43,500 bases of DNA from Burkholderia sp. Ac-20379. GTDB taxonomy: Bacteria; Pseudomonadota; Gammaproteobacteria; Burkholderiales; Burkholderiaceae. Numbering within the stretch: the first letter of the stretch is position 1; each line of letters starts with the position of its first letter. Both the position numbers and the translations under genes were made by a program. The notes under the pieces are model-generated. The model was not told where the DNA came from. It was given only the letters and a program-made list of their open reading frames with translations, and ran no database searches. Shown one piece after another: positions 1 through 8,912 of the stretch. The stretch spans positions 1-43,500 of the forward strand of contig NZ_JAAGPF010000025.1 in NCBI RefSeq assembly GCF_017104645.1, written 5' to 3'.

Positions 1-308
1 CGCCGACGGCCTGTACGAAGTGATCGGCTGCAACGGCCTGGGCCTGAGCCGCGGCTCGTCGGCGGGCAAGCTGATCGCCGAATACGCGCTCGGCCAGCCC
101 GGCGAGCTGACGCGCCAACTGCTCGATACGCCCCGCCCGCGCCAACGGCCCGCGCCCGCGCGGCGCGCGCTTCGGCCGCCGCGCCGACGGCCTGTACGAA
201 GTGATCGGCTGCAACGGCCTGGGCCTGAGCCGCGGCTCGTCGGCGGGCAAGCTGATCGCCGAATACGCGCTCGGCCAGCCCGGCGAGCTGACGCGCCAAC
301 TGCTCGAT
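1..308 (+). repeat. Tandem duplication, period 181 bp
   Basis: Positions 1-127 are identical, by eye, to 182-308. The left copy starts at the window edge, so the unit may extend further upstream. The period of 181 bp is not a multiple of three and shifts the frame of the oxidoreductase gene. The sequence after each copy (from 128 and from 309) is similar CCCGCGCC-rich DNA, which suggests slippage or recombination at GC-rich microhomology, or misassembly. Confidence 0.9.
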
Positions 309-407
309 CAGCCCGCGCCGCGCCCGCTGCCCGCGCCCGCGCTGTCCGGTCTCGCCGTCTCGGCGACGATCTGGGCCAAGGAATGGATGGCCGGCGAGGA
401 ACGCTAG
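1..407 (+). pseudogene. FAD-dependent oxidoreductase, 3' end, disrupted by tandem duplication
   Basis: This is the C-terminal tail of a protein that looks like an FAD-dependent amine or amino-acid oxidoreductase (DAO/PuuB type). The visible part reads DGLYEVIGCNG, then LSRGSSAGKLIAEYAL, the terminal FAD-binding segment of the family. The segment occurs twice. Copy 1 (from position 2) is read in one frame as far as about 127. Copy 2 (182-308) lies one frame away and continues to a plausible native C-terminus (ending KEWMAGEER) with TAG at 405-407. In the copy-2 frame, copy 1 contains a TGA at 21-23, so the two cannot be read together. As sequenced, the upstream gene would run out of frame to a TGA at 440-442, inside the start of the next gene. 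Placement just before a PuuC-like aldehyde dehydrogenase fits oxidation of an amine to an aldehyde and then to an acid. The break could be real or an assembly artefact. Confidence 0.55.
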
Positions 408-438
408 GCCTGCGAAACGTTTTTTCAAGGACACATCG

Positions 439-1932
439 ATGAGCACTCACCACGAATGGCAAGCCCGCGCCGCCGCGCTCGAACTCGACGGCCGCGCGCT
501 GATCGACGGCGCGCGCCGCGACGCGCAATCGGGCGACACGTTCGCCACGCTGAACCCGGCCACCGGCAAGGTGCTGGCCGACATCGCGCGCTGCGGCGCG
601 GCCGACGTGGACGCCGCGGTGGCCGCCGCGCGCCGCACGTTCGACGACGGCGTCTGGTCGAAGGCCGCGCCGGCCCAGCGCAAGCGCGTGCTGCTCGCGC
701 TGGCCGCGCTGATCGAGCAACACACCGACGAGCTGGCGCTGCTCGAGGCGCTCGAAGCCGGCAAGCCGATCGGCGAATGCCTGGGCCTCGACATCCCCGA
801 ATCGGCCGCCTGCATCCGTTGGCATGCCGAAGCGACCGACAAGCGCTACGACGCGCTGTCGCCGTCCGGCTCGGACGTCGTCTCGATGATCACGCGCGAG
901 CCGATCGGCGTGGTGGGCGCGGTGCTGCCGTGGAATTTCCCGGCGCTGATGCTGGCCTGGAAGATCGGCCCGGCGCTGTCGGTGGGCAACAGCGTGGTGG
1001 TCAAGCCGGCCGAGCAGACCTCGCTCGCCACGCTGCGGATCGCCGAACTGGCGCTCGAAGCCGGCCTGCCGGCGGGCGTGCTCAGCGTGGTGACGGGTTT
1101 CGGCGCGGAGGCCGGCGAGGCGCTCGGCCGCCACGACGACGTCGACCTGATCGCGTTCACCGGCTCCACCGCCACCGGCAAGCGCTTCCTGCACTACTCG
1201 GCCGACACCAATCTGAAGCGCGTGGTGCTCGAATGCGGCGGCAAGAACCCGCAGGTGGTGCTGCCCGACGTGGCCGATCTCGGCCCGGTGGCGGAAAACG
1301 CCGTGGCCGCCGCGTTCTGGAACATGGGCGAGAACTGCAGCGCCGGCTCGCGCATCCTGGTGCCGGCCTCGCGCAAGGCGGAACTGATCGAGCGCATGCA
1401 GGACGTGCTGCGCGGCTGGAAGACGGGCGACCCGCTCGACCCGGACGTCAAGCTCGGCGCGCTGATCGAGCAGAAGCATTTCGACAAGGTGATCGGCCAT
1501 ATCGAGCAGGCCAAGGCCGAAGGCGCGCGCGTGGTGTTCGGCGGCGGCGCGGTGCTGGCCGAAACGGGCGGCTGGTTCGTCGAGCCGACGCTGTTCGACC
1601 AGGTCACGCCGGCCATGTCGATCGCGCGCGACGAGGTGTTCGGGCCGGTGGTGTGCGTGATCGAATACGCCGACATCGACGAGGCCGTGGCGATCGCCAA
1701 CGACACCTGCTACGGCCTGGCCGCCTCGCTGTGGACGGACGACGTGAACCACGCGCACCGCGTCGCGCAACGCCTGCGCGCCGGCACCGTGACGGTCAAC
1801 TGCTTCGGCGAGGGCGATCTCTCGACGCCGTTCGGCGGCTTCGGCCAGTCCGGCTTCGGCGGGCGCGACAAGTCGATCTACGCGCACGACCAGTACTGCG
1901 AACTGAAAACGACCTGGCTGAAGCTCGGCTGA
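439..1932 (+). CDS. NAD(P)-dependent aldehyde dehydrogenase, PuuC-like
   Basis: A 497-residue ALDH-superfamily enzyme that oxidises an aldehyde to a carboxylate with NAD(P)+. It has an N-terminal NPATGK motif, the PWNFPALM cofactor-binding segment, the general-base Glu265 in LECGGKNP, the nucleophile Cys300 in GENCSAGSR, the EVFGPV motif and a C-terminal FGGFGQSGFGGRDKS. Length and the C-terminal TTWLKL match the gamma-glutamyl-gamma-aminobutyraldehyde dehydrogenase (PuuC) group. AAGGA at 427-431 lies 7 nt before the ATG. The gene follows the broken FAD oxidoreductase, and the pair probably handled an amine-derived aldehyde. The substrate is not proved; a broad-specificity aldehyde dehydrogenase is equally possible. 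Confidence 0.93.
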   Translation: MSTHHEWQARAAALELDGRALIDGARRDAQSGDTFATLNPATGKVLADIARCGAADVDAAVAAARRTFDDGVWSKAAPAQRKRVLLALAALIEQHTDELALLEALEAGKPIGECLGLDIPESAACIRWHAEATDKRYDALSPSGSDVVSMITREPIGVVGAVLPWNFPALMLAWKIGPALSVGNSVVVKPAEQTSLATLRIAELALEAGLPAGVLSVVTGFGAEAGEALGRHDDVDLIAFTGSTATGKRFLHYSADTNLKRVVLECGGKNPQVVLPDVADLGPVAENAVAAAFWNMGENCSAGSRILVPASRKAELIERMQDVLRGWKTGDPLDPDVKLGALIEQKHFDKVIGHIEQAKAEGARVVFGGGAVLAETGGWFVEPTLFDQVTPAMSIARDEVFGPVVCVIEYADIDEAVAIANDTCYGLAASLWTDDVNHAHRVAQRLRAGTVTVNCFGEGDLSTPFGGFGQSGFGGRDKSIYAHDQYCELKTTWLKLG

Positions 1933-2159
1933 GATCGGCCCGCGTCCGGACGAAACCCGCCCTGCCCCCGATTCCGGGCGCGGGGCGGCCCGCTTTGGGG
2001 GCCGGTCAACCGGCCGCAAGCGCTTGCCGCGCATGCGCCGCCGCCCTCCGAATTGATTCCGATTGCCAGCGCCGCGCTTCGCTCGCACACTGTCCGTTCC
2101 GCGGCCCGCGAGGCCGCCCGCGAGCCGGCGCGCGAACCGGCATTTCGGTCCGAAAGGTC

Positions 2160-3236
2160 ATGCCGATGCAGAAGAAACCGTTGTTTGCCGACCGGCTGCT
2201 GGCGCAGATGCCGTCGCTGCGCGCGCTGCGCTGCTTCGTCACCGCCGCGCGCTACGAGAGCTTCACGCACGCGGCCGAGGTGCTGTGCGTGACGCAGGGC
2301 GCGATCAGCCGGCAGATCAAGGAGCTGGAGGATTCGCTCGACGTCGCGCTGTTCGAGCGCAGCGGCCGCTACATCACGCTGACCGACGCCGGGCGCGTGC
2401 TCTACAACGCGTCCTACCTGTCGATCATGAACATCGCGGAGGCGGCCGACGCGGTGCGCCGCTCCGATTCGCATGCGCTCACCATCTGCGTGTCGCACAC
2501 GTTCTCGGCGCTGTGGCTGTCGGCGCGGCTGCCCGCGCTGCGCCGCCGTCATCCGCAGTTGCGCCTGCACGTGATGGCCACCGAGCACTTCATGGAGCTC
2601 GACGACCTGCTCGAACCGGACGTCATCATCACCAAGAACCCTCCGCGCGAGGCCGGCTACGAGGTCACGCCGCTGTTCCACGACGTGGTGTATCCGGTCT
2701 GCAGCCCGGCGTTCCTCGAGCGCAGCCTGCCGCACCGCGCGCTCAAGCCGCTCGACCTGCTCGAATATCCGACGCTGAACCTGTCGCTGCTCGGGCGCGC
2801 GCAGGTGTGCGAGCACGTCGACTGGCGCGTCTGGCGCAACTGGTTCCAGCAGGGCGACGGCTCCGAGCGCCTGATCGACAACGATCGCTTCGAGAGCAAC
2901 GATTACCGCCTGCTGGTGGCGCAGGCCGAGGCCGGCGAAGGCACCCTGCTCGGCTGGCATCACCTCGTGCACCGCCAGGTCGAACAGGGGCGGCTCGTGC
3001 GGCCGGTGCGCGACGCGCTCGAATTCCGCGATCGCCATCACTACCTGATCACCCACAAGAACACCAAGCTGCGGCCCGAATACATCCAGTTCCGCGAATG
3101 GCTCGACGAGGAAGTGGCCGCGATGATGGGCGACTGGCGTGACACCGCGCCGGCCGGATCGGCAGCGTCGGCCTCGGCGGGCAGTTCCGAGGCCGGCCGC
3201 GAAGCGAGCCGCGTGGCCGCCGTGACGGGACGCTGA
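2160..3236 (+). CDS. LysR-family transcriptional regulator (GcvA-like)
   Basis: A LysR-type regulator of 358 residues. The N-terminal winged helix-turn-helix reads MPSLRALRCFVTAARYES and then TQGAISRQIKELE at about residues 40-56, followed by a LysR substrate-binding domain. The ATG at 2160 is preceded by AAAGG (about 2152-2156); a second ATG two codons later is also possible. The last 40 or so residues after the effector domain are Ala/Ser/Gly-rich and look unstructured, making the protein longer than the usual 300-310. It lies 227 bp after the aldehyde dehydrogenase and only 4 bp before another LysR gene, so the two regulators are probably co-transcribed. A likely role is control of the upstream amine or aldehyde genes. 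No effector can be read from the sequence. Confidence 0.9.
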   Translation: MPMQKKPLFADRLLAQMPSLRALRCFVTAARYESFTHAAEVLCVTQGAISRQIKELEDSLDVALFERSGRYITLTDAGRVLYNASYLSIMNIAEAADAVRRSDSHALTICVSHTFSALWLSARLPALRRRHPQLRLHVMATEHFMELDDLLEPDVIITKNPPREAGYEVTPLFHDVVYPVCSPAFLERSLPHRALKPLDLLEYPTLNLSLLGRAQVCEHVDWRVWRNWFQQGDGSERLIDNDRFESNDYRLLVAQAEAGEGTLLGWHHLVHRQVEQGRLVRPVRDALEFRDRHHYLITHKNTKLRPEYIQFREWLDEEVAAMMGDWRDTAPAGSAASASAGSSEAGREASRVAAVTGR

Positions 3237-3240
3237 CCGC

Positions 3241-4212
3241 ATGCGCCGCCTCGAGCACACCGCGCCCGACCCGGGCGCCGGCGCCCCCATGAAAGCCACC
3301 TCGCCGCTCAACAAGGGCTACCGCCGCCTGATTCCGTCGATGACGGCGCTGGTCGAATTCGAGGCCGTGGCGCGGCTCGGCAGCTTCACGCTGGCCGCGC
3401 GCGAGCTGGGCGTGACCCAGGCCGCCGTCAGCCGCCAGATCCGCATGCTGGAAGACACGCTCGGCGCGCAACTGTTCGAGCGCCTGCACCGCGCGATCCG
3501 CCTGACCGCCGACGGCGAGCTGCTGCAGGCCGGCGTGTCGGAATCGATGCAGAAGATCGCGTCGGTGTTCGATCGCATCACGCACGGCGGCGCGCAGCGC
3601 GAGGTGGTGATCACCGCCACCTCGGCGTTCTCGCACTTCTGCCTGATCCCGCGCATCGCCGGGCTCGCGAAGCTGCGGCCCGACCTGCAGGTGCGCGTCG
3701 TCACGCAGATGTTCACGGCCGACCTGCGCAGCCCCGACGCCGACATCGGCATCCGCTTCGGCGACGGCGTGTGGCCCGACTGCCGCTCGCAACTGCTGTT
3801 CACCGAGCAGGTGTTTCCGGTCTGCTCGCCGGCCTGGCTCTCCGCGCACGCGATGCCCGGCTCGCTGGCCGACCTCGTCCACGCGCCGCTGATCGAATCG
3901 GACAGCACCTCGGAAGGCTGGATCGGCTGGGACGCCTGGCTGCGCGGCGTGGGCGCGCGCCCGCCGAAGCTCGGCTTCGCGCTGCGCACCAGCCTCTACA
4001 CCGATGCCATCGCCGCGGCCCGCTACGGCCAGGGCATCGCGCTGGGCTGGGGCCGGCTGGTCGGCGCGGCGCTCGCGGCCGGCGACCTGGTGCGGCTGCC
4101 GATCGCGACGCTCGACGTGACCGACGCCTATTACGTCGTGATCCCGAACAGCCGCAACGTGCCGCTCTCGCTCGACGAGGTGGTGGCGTGGCTGCAGGCC
4201 GACGCGGCCTGA
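3241..4212 (+). CDS. LysR-family transcriptional regulator (GcvA-like)
   Basis: A second LysR-type regulator, up to 323 residues. The helix-turn-helix is FTLAARELGVTQAAVSRQIR followed by LEDTLGAQLFER, and the effector domain shows the GcvA-type motif DIGIRFGDG. The ATG at 3241 comes 4 bp after the previous stop. A later in-frame ATG at 3289 (MKATSPLNKGYRR) would give a more typical 307-residue protein, so the start is uncertain. It shares only the general LysR pattern with its upstream neighbour; they are paralogues, not a recent duplication. It ends 24 bp before the convergent porin gene. The target is unknown. Confidence 0.9.
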   Translation: MRRLEHTAPDPGAGAPMKATSPLNKGYRRLIPSMTALVEFEAVARLGSFTLAARELGVTQAAVSRQIRMLEDTLGAQLFERLHRAIRLTADGELLQAGVSESMQKIASVFDRITHGGAQREVVITATSAFSHFCLIPRIAGLAKLRPDLQVRVVTQMFTADLRSPDADIGIRFGDGVWPDCRSQLLFTEQVFPVCSPAWLSAHAMPGSLADLVHAPLIESDSTSEGWIGWDAWLRGVGARPPKLGFALRTSLYTDAIAAARYGQGIALGWGRLVGAALAAGDLVRLPIATLDVTDAYYVVIPNSRNVPLSLDEVVAWLQADAA

Positions 4213-4236
4213 GCGCCGCGCCGCCCGCGAGCAAGC

Positions 4237-5334
4237 TCAGAACGTGTGCTGCATGCCCACGCCGAGCGTGTTGCCGGTGGGATTGCCGCTGAGCTTGTCG
4301 TAGGAATACACCGCGTACACGAACGTGCGCCGCGACAGCACGTATTCGTAGGCCAGGCTCGCCGTGTTGCGCACGTCGCTCTTGTCGAGCGGCTTGCTGT
4401 GCGCCGTGCGCGCCCATTCGGCGAGGATCAGGTTGGTGGGCGTGAGCCGCACCGTGGTGCCGAGTTCGTAGGTATGCGAACCGGTTTGCGCGCTGACGTT
4501 GCTGGTGGTCTGCGCGGCGGCGTACAGCTTCACGTACTTGGTGTCGTAGGCCGCGCCGGCCAGATACAGGTATTGATCCGAGCTCGGCGCGACCACCGCC
4601 GTGCGCACGCGCTGCGCCGAGAACACGGCCGTCAGCGGCCCCTTCGCGTAGGTCAGGTGCAGGCCGACGTTGTCCTTGCCCTGATGGCCGGTGGTGCTGC
4701 TCACGCCGTAGATCGCCGTGGCGGTCAGGCCGCCCAGGTTCGGCGAAACGTACTCCACCGCGTTGTCCCACACGGTGTCGCCGATTTCGGTGTTGTCGTA
4801 GGTGCTGGTGTACGACTGCACGATCAGCGGCGAGAACACCACCGACGAGCCGAACGGGTTCACGAGCTGCTGGTTGATGTAGGTGGGGTTGGTCTGCTCG
4901 CCGATCTTGACCGTGCCGAAGCGCGCCGAGGTCAGCCCCACGTAGGCGTTGCGCGAGAACAGGCCGTCCGTGGTGTTGCGCCCCATCTGCCCGGTGTTCG
5001 GCCGGAAGAAGCTCTCCAGCGAGAAGATCGCCGCGTAGCCGCCGCCCAGTTCCTCGCGGCCGCGAATCCCCCAGAACGAGGTGGTCATGCCGCCGCCGCC
5101 CACCTGCGCGGTGCTGGCCTTCGAGGTGCTCAGCTTCGAGGTGTCCACGTACATGCCGATCAGGCCGTACATCTGCACCGAGCCCGACGCGGTGTCGAGC
5201 GCGGCGGCCTTCGCGGCGCTGTAATCCTCGGCGTGCGCCGCGCCGCTCAGGCCGGCGATCAGGATGCCGAACCAGGCGAGGTGCGGGCGGGCGTGGCGCG
5301 CGCGGCGGGCAGCCGCGGCCAGGGGTGCGTTCAT
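4237..5334 (-). CDS. Gram-negative trimeric porin
   Basis: A 365-residue outer-membrane general porin (Porin_4/OmpC-like family, common in Burkholderia). It has a Sec signal peptide (about residues 1-32, hydrophobic FGILIAGLSGAAHA, cleavage before EDYSAA), alternating beta strands throughout, and the C-terminal signature ending in Phe (GVGMQHTF) used for outer-membrane assembly. The ATG at 5334 has GGAG about 10 nt upstream; the in-frame longer form would need TTG at 5349 and is less likely. It is last in a minus-strand set after the lactonase and dctA, so it may carry the same organic acid across the outer membrane. Confidence 0.93.
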   Translation of the reverse strand: MNAPLAAAARRARHARPHLAWFGILIAGLSGAAHAEDYSAAKAAALDTASGSVQMYGLIGMYVDTSKLSTSKASTAQVGGGGMTTSFWGIRGREELGGGYAAIFSLESFFRPNTGQMGRNTTDGLFSRNAYVGLTSARFGTVKIGEQTNPTYINQQLVNPFGSSVVFSPLIVQSYTSTYDNTEIGDTVWDNAVEYVSPNLGGLTATAIYGVSSTTGHQGKDNVGLHLTYAKGPLTAVFSAQRVRTAVVAPSSDQYLYLAGAAYDTKYVKLYAAAQTTSNVSAQTGSHTYELGTTVRLTPTNLILAEWARTAHSKPLDKSDVRNTASLAYEYVLSRRTFVYAVYSYDKLSGNPTGNTLGVGMQHTF

Positions 5335-5478
5335 GACGAAAGTCTCCAATATGGTTTTTTATGAGGCGAGCGGCGCCGCCACCTGCGTTCGGCGCAAGCG
5401 GGCGGGTCATGCCGGCAAGGGGGTGCCCGGGCCGTTCCGCCCGGGCCGGTGAATCAGGACAGCGAAGGAACCGGCGGC

Positions 5479-6780
5479 TCAGGCCGCGCGGCGGCGGGCC
5501 ATTTCGGCGTTGAGCTTGTCGCGATCGAGCTCGCGTTCCCAGGCCGCCACGGCCAGCGTCGCGACGCCGTTGCCGATCGTGTTGACGATCGCGAGGCCGG
5601 TGCCCATGAAGCGGTGGATGCCGAGGATCAGCACCATGCCCGACACGGGAATCAGCGGGAACACCAGCAGCGTGGAGGTCAGCATCACGAACGCCGCGCC
5701 GGCCACCCCGCTCGCGCCCTTCGAGGTCAGCATCGCCACGCCGATCAGCGTGACCTGCTGGATCAGGCTCAGCTCGACGTTGAACGCCTGCGCGATGAAC
5801 AGCACGGCCATCGTCAGGTAGATGTTGGTGCCGTCGAGGTTGAACGAGTAGCCGGCCGGAATCACGAGGCCCACCACCGATTTCGAGCAGCCGAGGCGTT
5901 CGAGCTTCTCGAGCATCTGCGGCAGCGCCGCCTCGGACGAGCTCGTGCCGAGCACGATCAGGATCTCCTCGCGGATATAGCCCATGAAGCGGAAGATGCT
6001 GAAGCCGAGCGCGCGCGAGATCAGGCCGAGCACCACCACGATGAACACCGCGAGCGTCAGGTAGAACGCGCCGATCAGCTTCAGCAGCGGCAGCACCGCG
6101 CCGATACCGTAGGTGCCGATGGTGAACGCCATCGAGCCGAACGCGCCGAGCGCCGCCACCTTCATGATGATGTGGACGATGCCGAAGAACGAATGCGCGA
6201 CCTGGTCGATCAGCTGCGTGAGCCCGCGGCCGCGTTCGCCGAGCGCGGCGAGCGCCGCGCCGAACAGCACGGACACCAGCAGCACCTGCAGCACGTTGCC
6301 CGTCACGAACGCGCCGATGATCGAATCCGGAATGATGTGCATCAGGAAGTCGACGGCGTTCTGATGATGCGCGGCCGTGGTGTAGCCGGCCAGCGCCTTG
6401 GTGTCGAGCGTGGCCGGGTTCAGGTCGAAGCCGGCGCCGGGCTTGAGCAGGTGGCCGCCGATCAGGCCCACCACCAGCGACAGCGTGGACACCACCTCGA
6501 AATACAGCATCGCCTTGCCGCCCACCCGGCCGACCTTCTTCATGTCGCCCATGCCGGCGATGCCCGTCACCACGGTGCAGAAGATGATCGGGCCGATCAC
6601 CATCTTGATCAGCTTGATGAACGCGTCGCCGAGCGGCTTCATCTGCACGGCGAGCGACGGCGCGAAATGGCCGAGCAACACGCCGAGCGCGATCGCCGCG
6701 AACACCTGGAAATACAGCGCGCGGTAGAACGGCTTGCGGGGCTGCCGCGCGGCGGCGGTCAGGGTGGCGCTCTTGCTCAT
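5479..6780 (-). CDS. dctA: C4-dicarboxylate:cation symporter DctA
   Basis: A 433-residue inner-membrane transporter of the dicarboxylate/amino acid:cation symporter (DAACS) family. It imports C4-dicarboxylates such as succinate, fumarate and malate with H+ or Na+. Visible signatures are the serine-rich re-entrant loop [12 protein letters not shown], the NLDGTNIYL motif in the transport core, and the helix beginning [12 protein letters not shown]. There are about eight hydrophobic segments. A Shine-Dalgarno GGGAG lies about 8 nt before the ATG. The start codon overlaps the stop of a 15-codon leader reading frame (6824-6777), so translation may be coupled. Located between a LigI-like lactonase and a porin, it may import an aromatic-derived di- or tricarboxylate instead of ordinary C4 acids. 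Confidence 0.94.
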   Translation of the reverse strand: MSKSATLTAAARQPRKPFYRALYFQVFAAIALGVLLGHFAPSLAVQMKPLGDAFIKLIKMVIGPIIFCTVVTGIAGMGDMKKVGRVGGKAMLYFEVVSTLSLVVGLIGGHLLKPGAGFDLNPATLDTKALAGYTTAAHHQNAVDFLMHIIPDSIIGAFVTGNVLQVLLVSVLFGAALAALGERGRGLTQLIDQVAHSFFGIVHIIMKVAALGAFGSMAFTIGTYGIGAVLPLLKLIGAFYLTLAVFIVVVLGLISRALGFSIFRFMGYIREEILIVLGTSSSEAALPQMLEKLERLGCSKSVVGLVIPAGYSFNLDGTNIYLTMAVLFIAQAFNVELSLIQQVTLIGVAMLTSKGASGVAGAAFVMLTSTLLVFPLIPVSGMVLILGIHRFMGTGLAIVNTIGNGVATLAVAAWERELDRDKLNAEMARRRAA

Positions 6781-6824
6781 GCGGCCACTCCCGGGCGGGA
6801 CGTCGGATTGTCGATGCGGATCAT
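6777..6824 (-). CDS. 15-residue leader peptide upstream of dctA
   Basis: A short reading frame encoding [15 protein letters not shown]. It has a near-perfect Shine-Dalgarno sequence (AAGGAG at 6831-6836 on the minus strand) with 6-nt spacing to its ATG. Its TGA (6779-6777) overlaps the dctA ATG (6780-6778) in an ATGA arrangement. The signal is better than the one directly before dctA, suggesting that ribosomes enter here and reinitiate on dctA. It is not in frame with dctA. I recognise no known leader. It could be a regulatory uORF or the remnant of a lost gene. Confidence 0.5.
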   Translation of the reverse strand: MIRIDNPTSRPGVAA

Positions 6825-6937
6825 GCGTGTCTCCTTCATGGATGCGCCGGCGGCGCGCGTGCGCCGTCCGGCCTTGCCTCGTCCGCCGTCTGGCGCGGCG
6901 GATCTCCTTAAAACGGGGTCGTACGGTAAAGCGCGGC

Positions 6938-7801
6938 TCAGCGGCCGTACAGCCGGAGCGGATTATCGACCAACAGCTTGCGGCGCAGTTCGGGATCGGG
7001 GCAGAAGCGGAACATCAGGTCCACCAGGCCGCCGTCGTTCGGCATGTCGCGCGTGATGTTCGGATGCGGCCAGTCGGTGCCCCACAGCACGCGGTCGGGC
7101 GCGGCCTCGATCAGCGCCTGCGCGAACGGAATCGCATCGTCGAACGGCCGCGTGCCGGCCGAGACGCGTTCGCCGCCGCACACCTTGACCCACGCGAGCG
7201 GGTTGCGCATCAGGTCGAGCAGTTGCGCGAACGCGGGCTGATCGACGCCGGCCTCGGCGCGCACGCGGCCCATGTGGTCGATCACGAACGGCACCTGGAT
7301 GCGCGCGATGCGATCGGCGTAGGCGACGATGTCCTGCGCGTCGAGGTGCAGCACGACGTGCCAGCCCAGATGCTGGATGCGCTCCAGCACGCGGTCGAAC
7401 ACGTCGAGATCGGGCGCGCCGCCCAGGTGCGCGACGAAGTTGAAGCGCACGCCGCGCACGCCGGCCGCGTCGAGCGCGGCCAGTTCGTCGTCGGTCACGC
7501 TGCCGTCGACAATCGCCACGCCCATGTAGCGGCCTTCGCTGCGGGCGATCGCGTCGAGCATCGCGGAGTTGTCCGTGCCATGGCAGCTCGCCTGCACGAT
7601 CACGCCGCGCGCGAGGCCCAGGAAATCGTGCAGCCCCACCAGGCGCTCGAACGGCGCGTCGGGCGGCGTGTAGCTGCGGTCCGGCGCGTACGGGAATTGG
7701 GCGGCCGGGCCGAACACATGGCAATGGGCGTCCCAGGCGCCGGCGGGCAGCGCGTGCGCGGGGCGGACCGGATGGGGATCGGGGGGCAGGCAGGATTTCA
7801 T
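6938..7801 (-). CDS. Amidohydrolase 2 family lactonase, LigI-like (2-pyrone-4,6-dicarboxylate hydrolase type)
   Basis: A 287-residue TIM-barrel metal-dependent hydrolase of the amidohydrolase-2 family. The N-terminal [16 protein letters not shown], the segment [20 protein letters not shown] and the C-terminal WGTDWPHPN closely resemble 2-pyrone-4,6-dicarboxylate lactonase (LigI), which opens PDC to 4-oxalomesaconate in the protocatechuate 4,5-cleavage and gallate pathways. The resemblance is from memory of the family, not an alignment. The start is taken as ATG 7801, matching LigI length; ATG 7855 would add 18 residues. No other lig genes are visible, so a related lactone (4-sulfomuconolactone or a sugar lactone) remains possible. 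It is followed by dctA and a porin, with a divergent LysR gene. Confidence 0.85.
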   Translation of the reverse strand: MKSCLPPDPHPVRPAHALPAGAWDAHCHVFGPAAQFPYAPDRSYTPPDAPFERLVGLHDFLGLARGVIVQASCHGTDNSAMLDAIARSEGRYMGVAIVDGSVTDDELAALDAAGVRGVRFNFVAHLGGAPDLDVFDRVLERIQHLGWHVVLHLDAQDIVAYADRIARIQVPFVIDHMGRVRAEAGVDQPAFAQLLDLMRNPLAWVKVCGGERVSAGTRPFDDAIPFAQALIEAAPDRVLWGTDWPHPNITRDMPNDGGLVDLMFRFCPDPELRRKLLVDNPLRLYGR

Positions 7802-7928
7802 CGATGTCTCGTGGCTGGCCGCTCGCGGCGGCTGTCGTTCGGGAATGGGATGCATTGTGGTGGCTCGGCCGCCTCGCTACAATCGCCATACCAAACTAGC
7901 TGTTATACACATTTCACATAGCCTGATC
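7802..7928. promoter_or_regulatory. Divergent promoter region between lactonase and LysR genes
   Basis: This 127-bp gap separates the divergent lactonase and LysR genes and should hold both promoters. It contains an AT-rich stretch at 7881-7920 with an imperfect inverted repeat, ATACCA (7888-7893) and TGTTAT (7901-7906). That is a reasonable place for LysR binding, but no clear T-N11-A box is visible. Confidence 0.4.
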
Positions 7929-8834
7929 ATGGATCTCCGGCAACTCGACGCCTTCGTGCATGTGGCGGAACTCGGCAGCTTCACGCGCGCCGCCAATACG
8001 CTGAACACCAACCAGCCCGCGCTGAGCCGCCTGGTGCGGCAACTCGAAGTGGAACTGCGCCACACGCTGCTGGAACGCAACGGGCGCGGCGTGACGCTGA
8101 CGCCGGCCGGCCAGCGCATGCTGGCGCACGCCAAGGGGCTGTTGCAGCAGGTGCAGCGCGCCTCGCAGGATCTCGACGAGCTGCGCGGCACGCTCGGCGG
8201 GCACTTCGGCATCGGCATCACGCCGAGCTTCGCGCGGGTCGGCACGCTCGAGCTGGTGCGGCGCTTTCGCGGCACGTTTCCGGGCGCGACGCTGTCGGTG
8301 GCGCAGGGGCTGTCCACCTATCTGACCGAATGGCTGATGATGGGCCGCATCGACGTGGCCGTGCTGTACGACACGTTCGACACGCCCTCGATCGACAAGC
8401 GCACGATCCACACCGAGGAGTTGTTCCTGGTCGGGCCGGGCCACGCCGAGCCGGTCGAATCGATCACGCTGCGCGAGATCGTGCGATACCCGCTCGTGAT
8501 CCCGGGCCGCATGCACGCGATCCGGCACATGGTGGAGGCCGCCGCCGCCGAGCAGGGCATCCGCCTGAACATCGAACTGGAGGTGGACGGCGTGGCCTCG
8601 ATCCTCGATCTGGTCAGCGAGGGCATCGGCCACGCGGTGCTGTCGCTGAACGCGATTCCGGCCGACCTGCCGCCCGGCCACTTCCGCCTGACGCGGATCA
8701 CCGAGCCGACGCTGTACAGCCGCATCGCGATCGCCACCAGCCGCCGCCATCCGCTGCCGCAACTGGCGCGCCAGGCGATCGCGATGCTGGAAGCGCAGGT
8801 GCTGCCGCTCTACGGCGCCGCGCGCGGGCGCTGA
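7929..8834 (+). CDS. LysR-family transcriptional regulator
   Basis: A 301-residue LysR-type regulator. The helix-turn-helix lies in MDLRQLDAFVHVAELGSF and NTNQPALSRLVRQLEVEL, and the effector domain starts near residue 90 (GHFGIGITPSFARVG). The organisation resembles the Nac/CynR-like branch. The ATG at 7929 is chosen because MDLRQL is the canonical family start; there is no strong Shine-Dalgarno. It is divergent from the LigI-like lactonase, the classical arrangement for a LysR activator of the neighbouring operon. The inducer is probably the lactone, its product or an upstream intermediate, which is inference. Confidence 0.92.
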   Translation: MDLRQLDAFVHVAELGSFTRAANTLNTNQPALSRLVRQLEVELRHTLLERNGRGVTLTPAGQRMLAHAKGLLQQVQRASQDLDELRGTLGGHFGIGITPSFARVGTLELVRRFRGTFPGATLSVAQGLSTYLTEWLMMGRIDVAVLYDTFDTPSIDKRTIHTEELFLVGPGHAEPVESITLREIVRYPLVIPGRMHAIRHMVEAAAAEQGIRLNIELEVDGVASILDLVSEGIGHAVLSLNAIPADLPPGHFRLTRITEPTLYSRIAIATSRRHPLPQLARQAIAMLEAQVLPLYGAARGR

Positions 8835-8912
8835 GCGCGCCCTGCCCCGTTCCCGCTCCGAACCGCCGCGAACCCGGGAAAACACCGATGCCGCAGCCTG
8901 CTTCGAGTGTTT

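Noticed and set aside
5335..5349. Upstream TTG start for the porin
   Set aside because: It would use the GGAG ribosome site as coding sequence; ATG 5334 is better.
5427..5448. GC-rich GCCCGGG/CCCGGGC hairpin between dctA and porin
   Set aside because: No T tract and short stem; may be incidental in GC-rich DNA.
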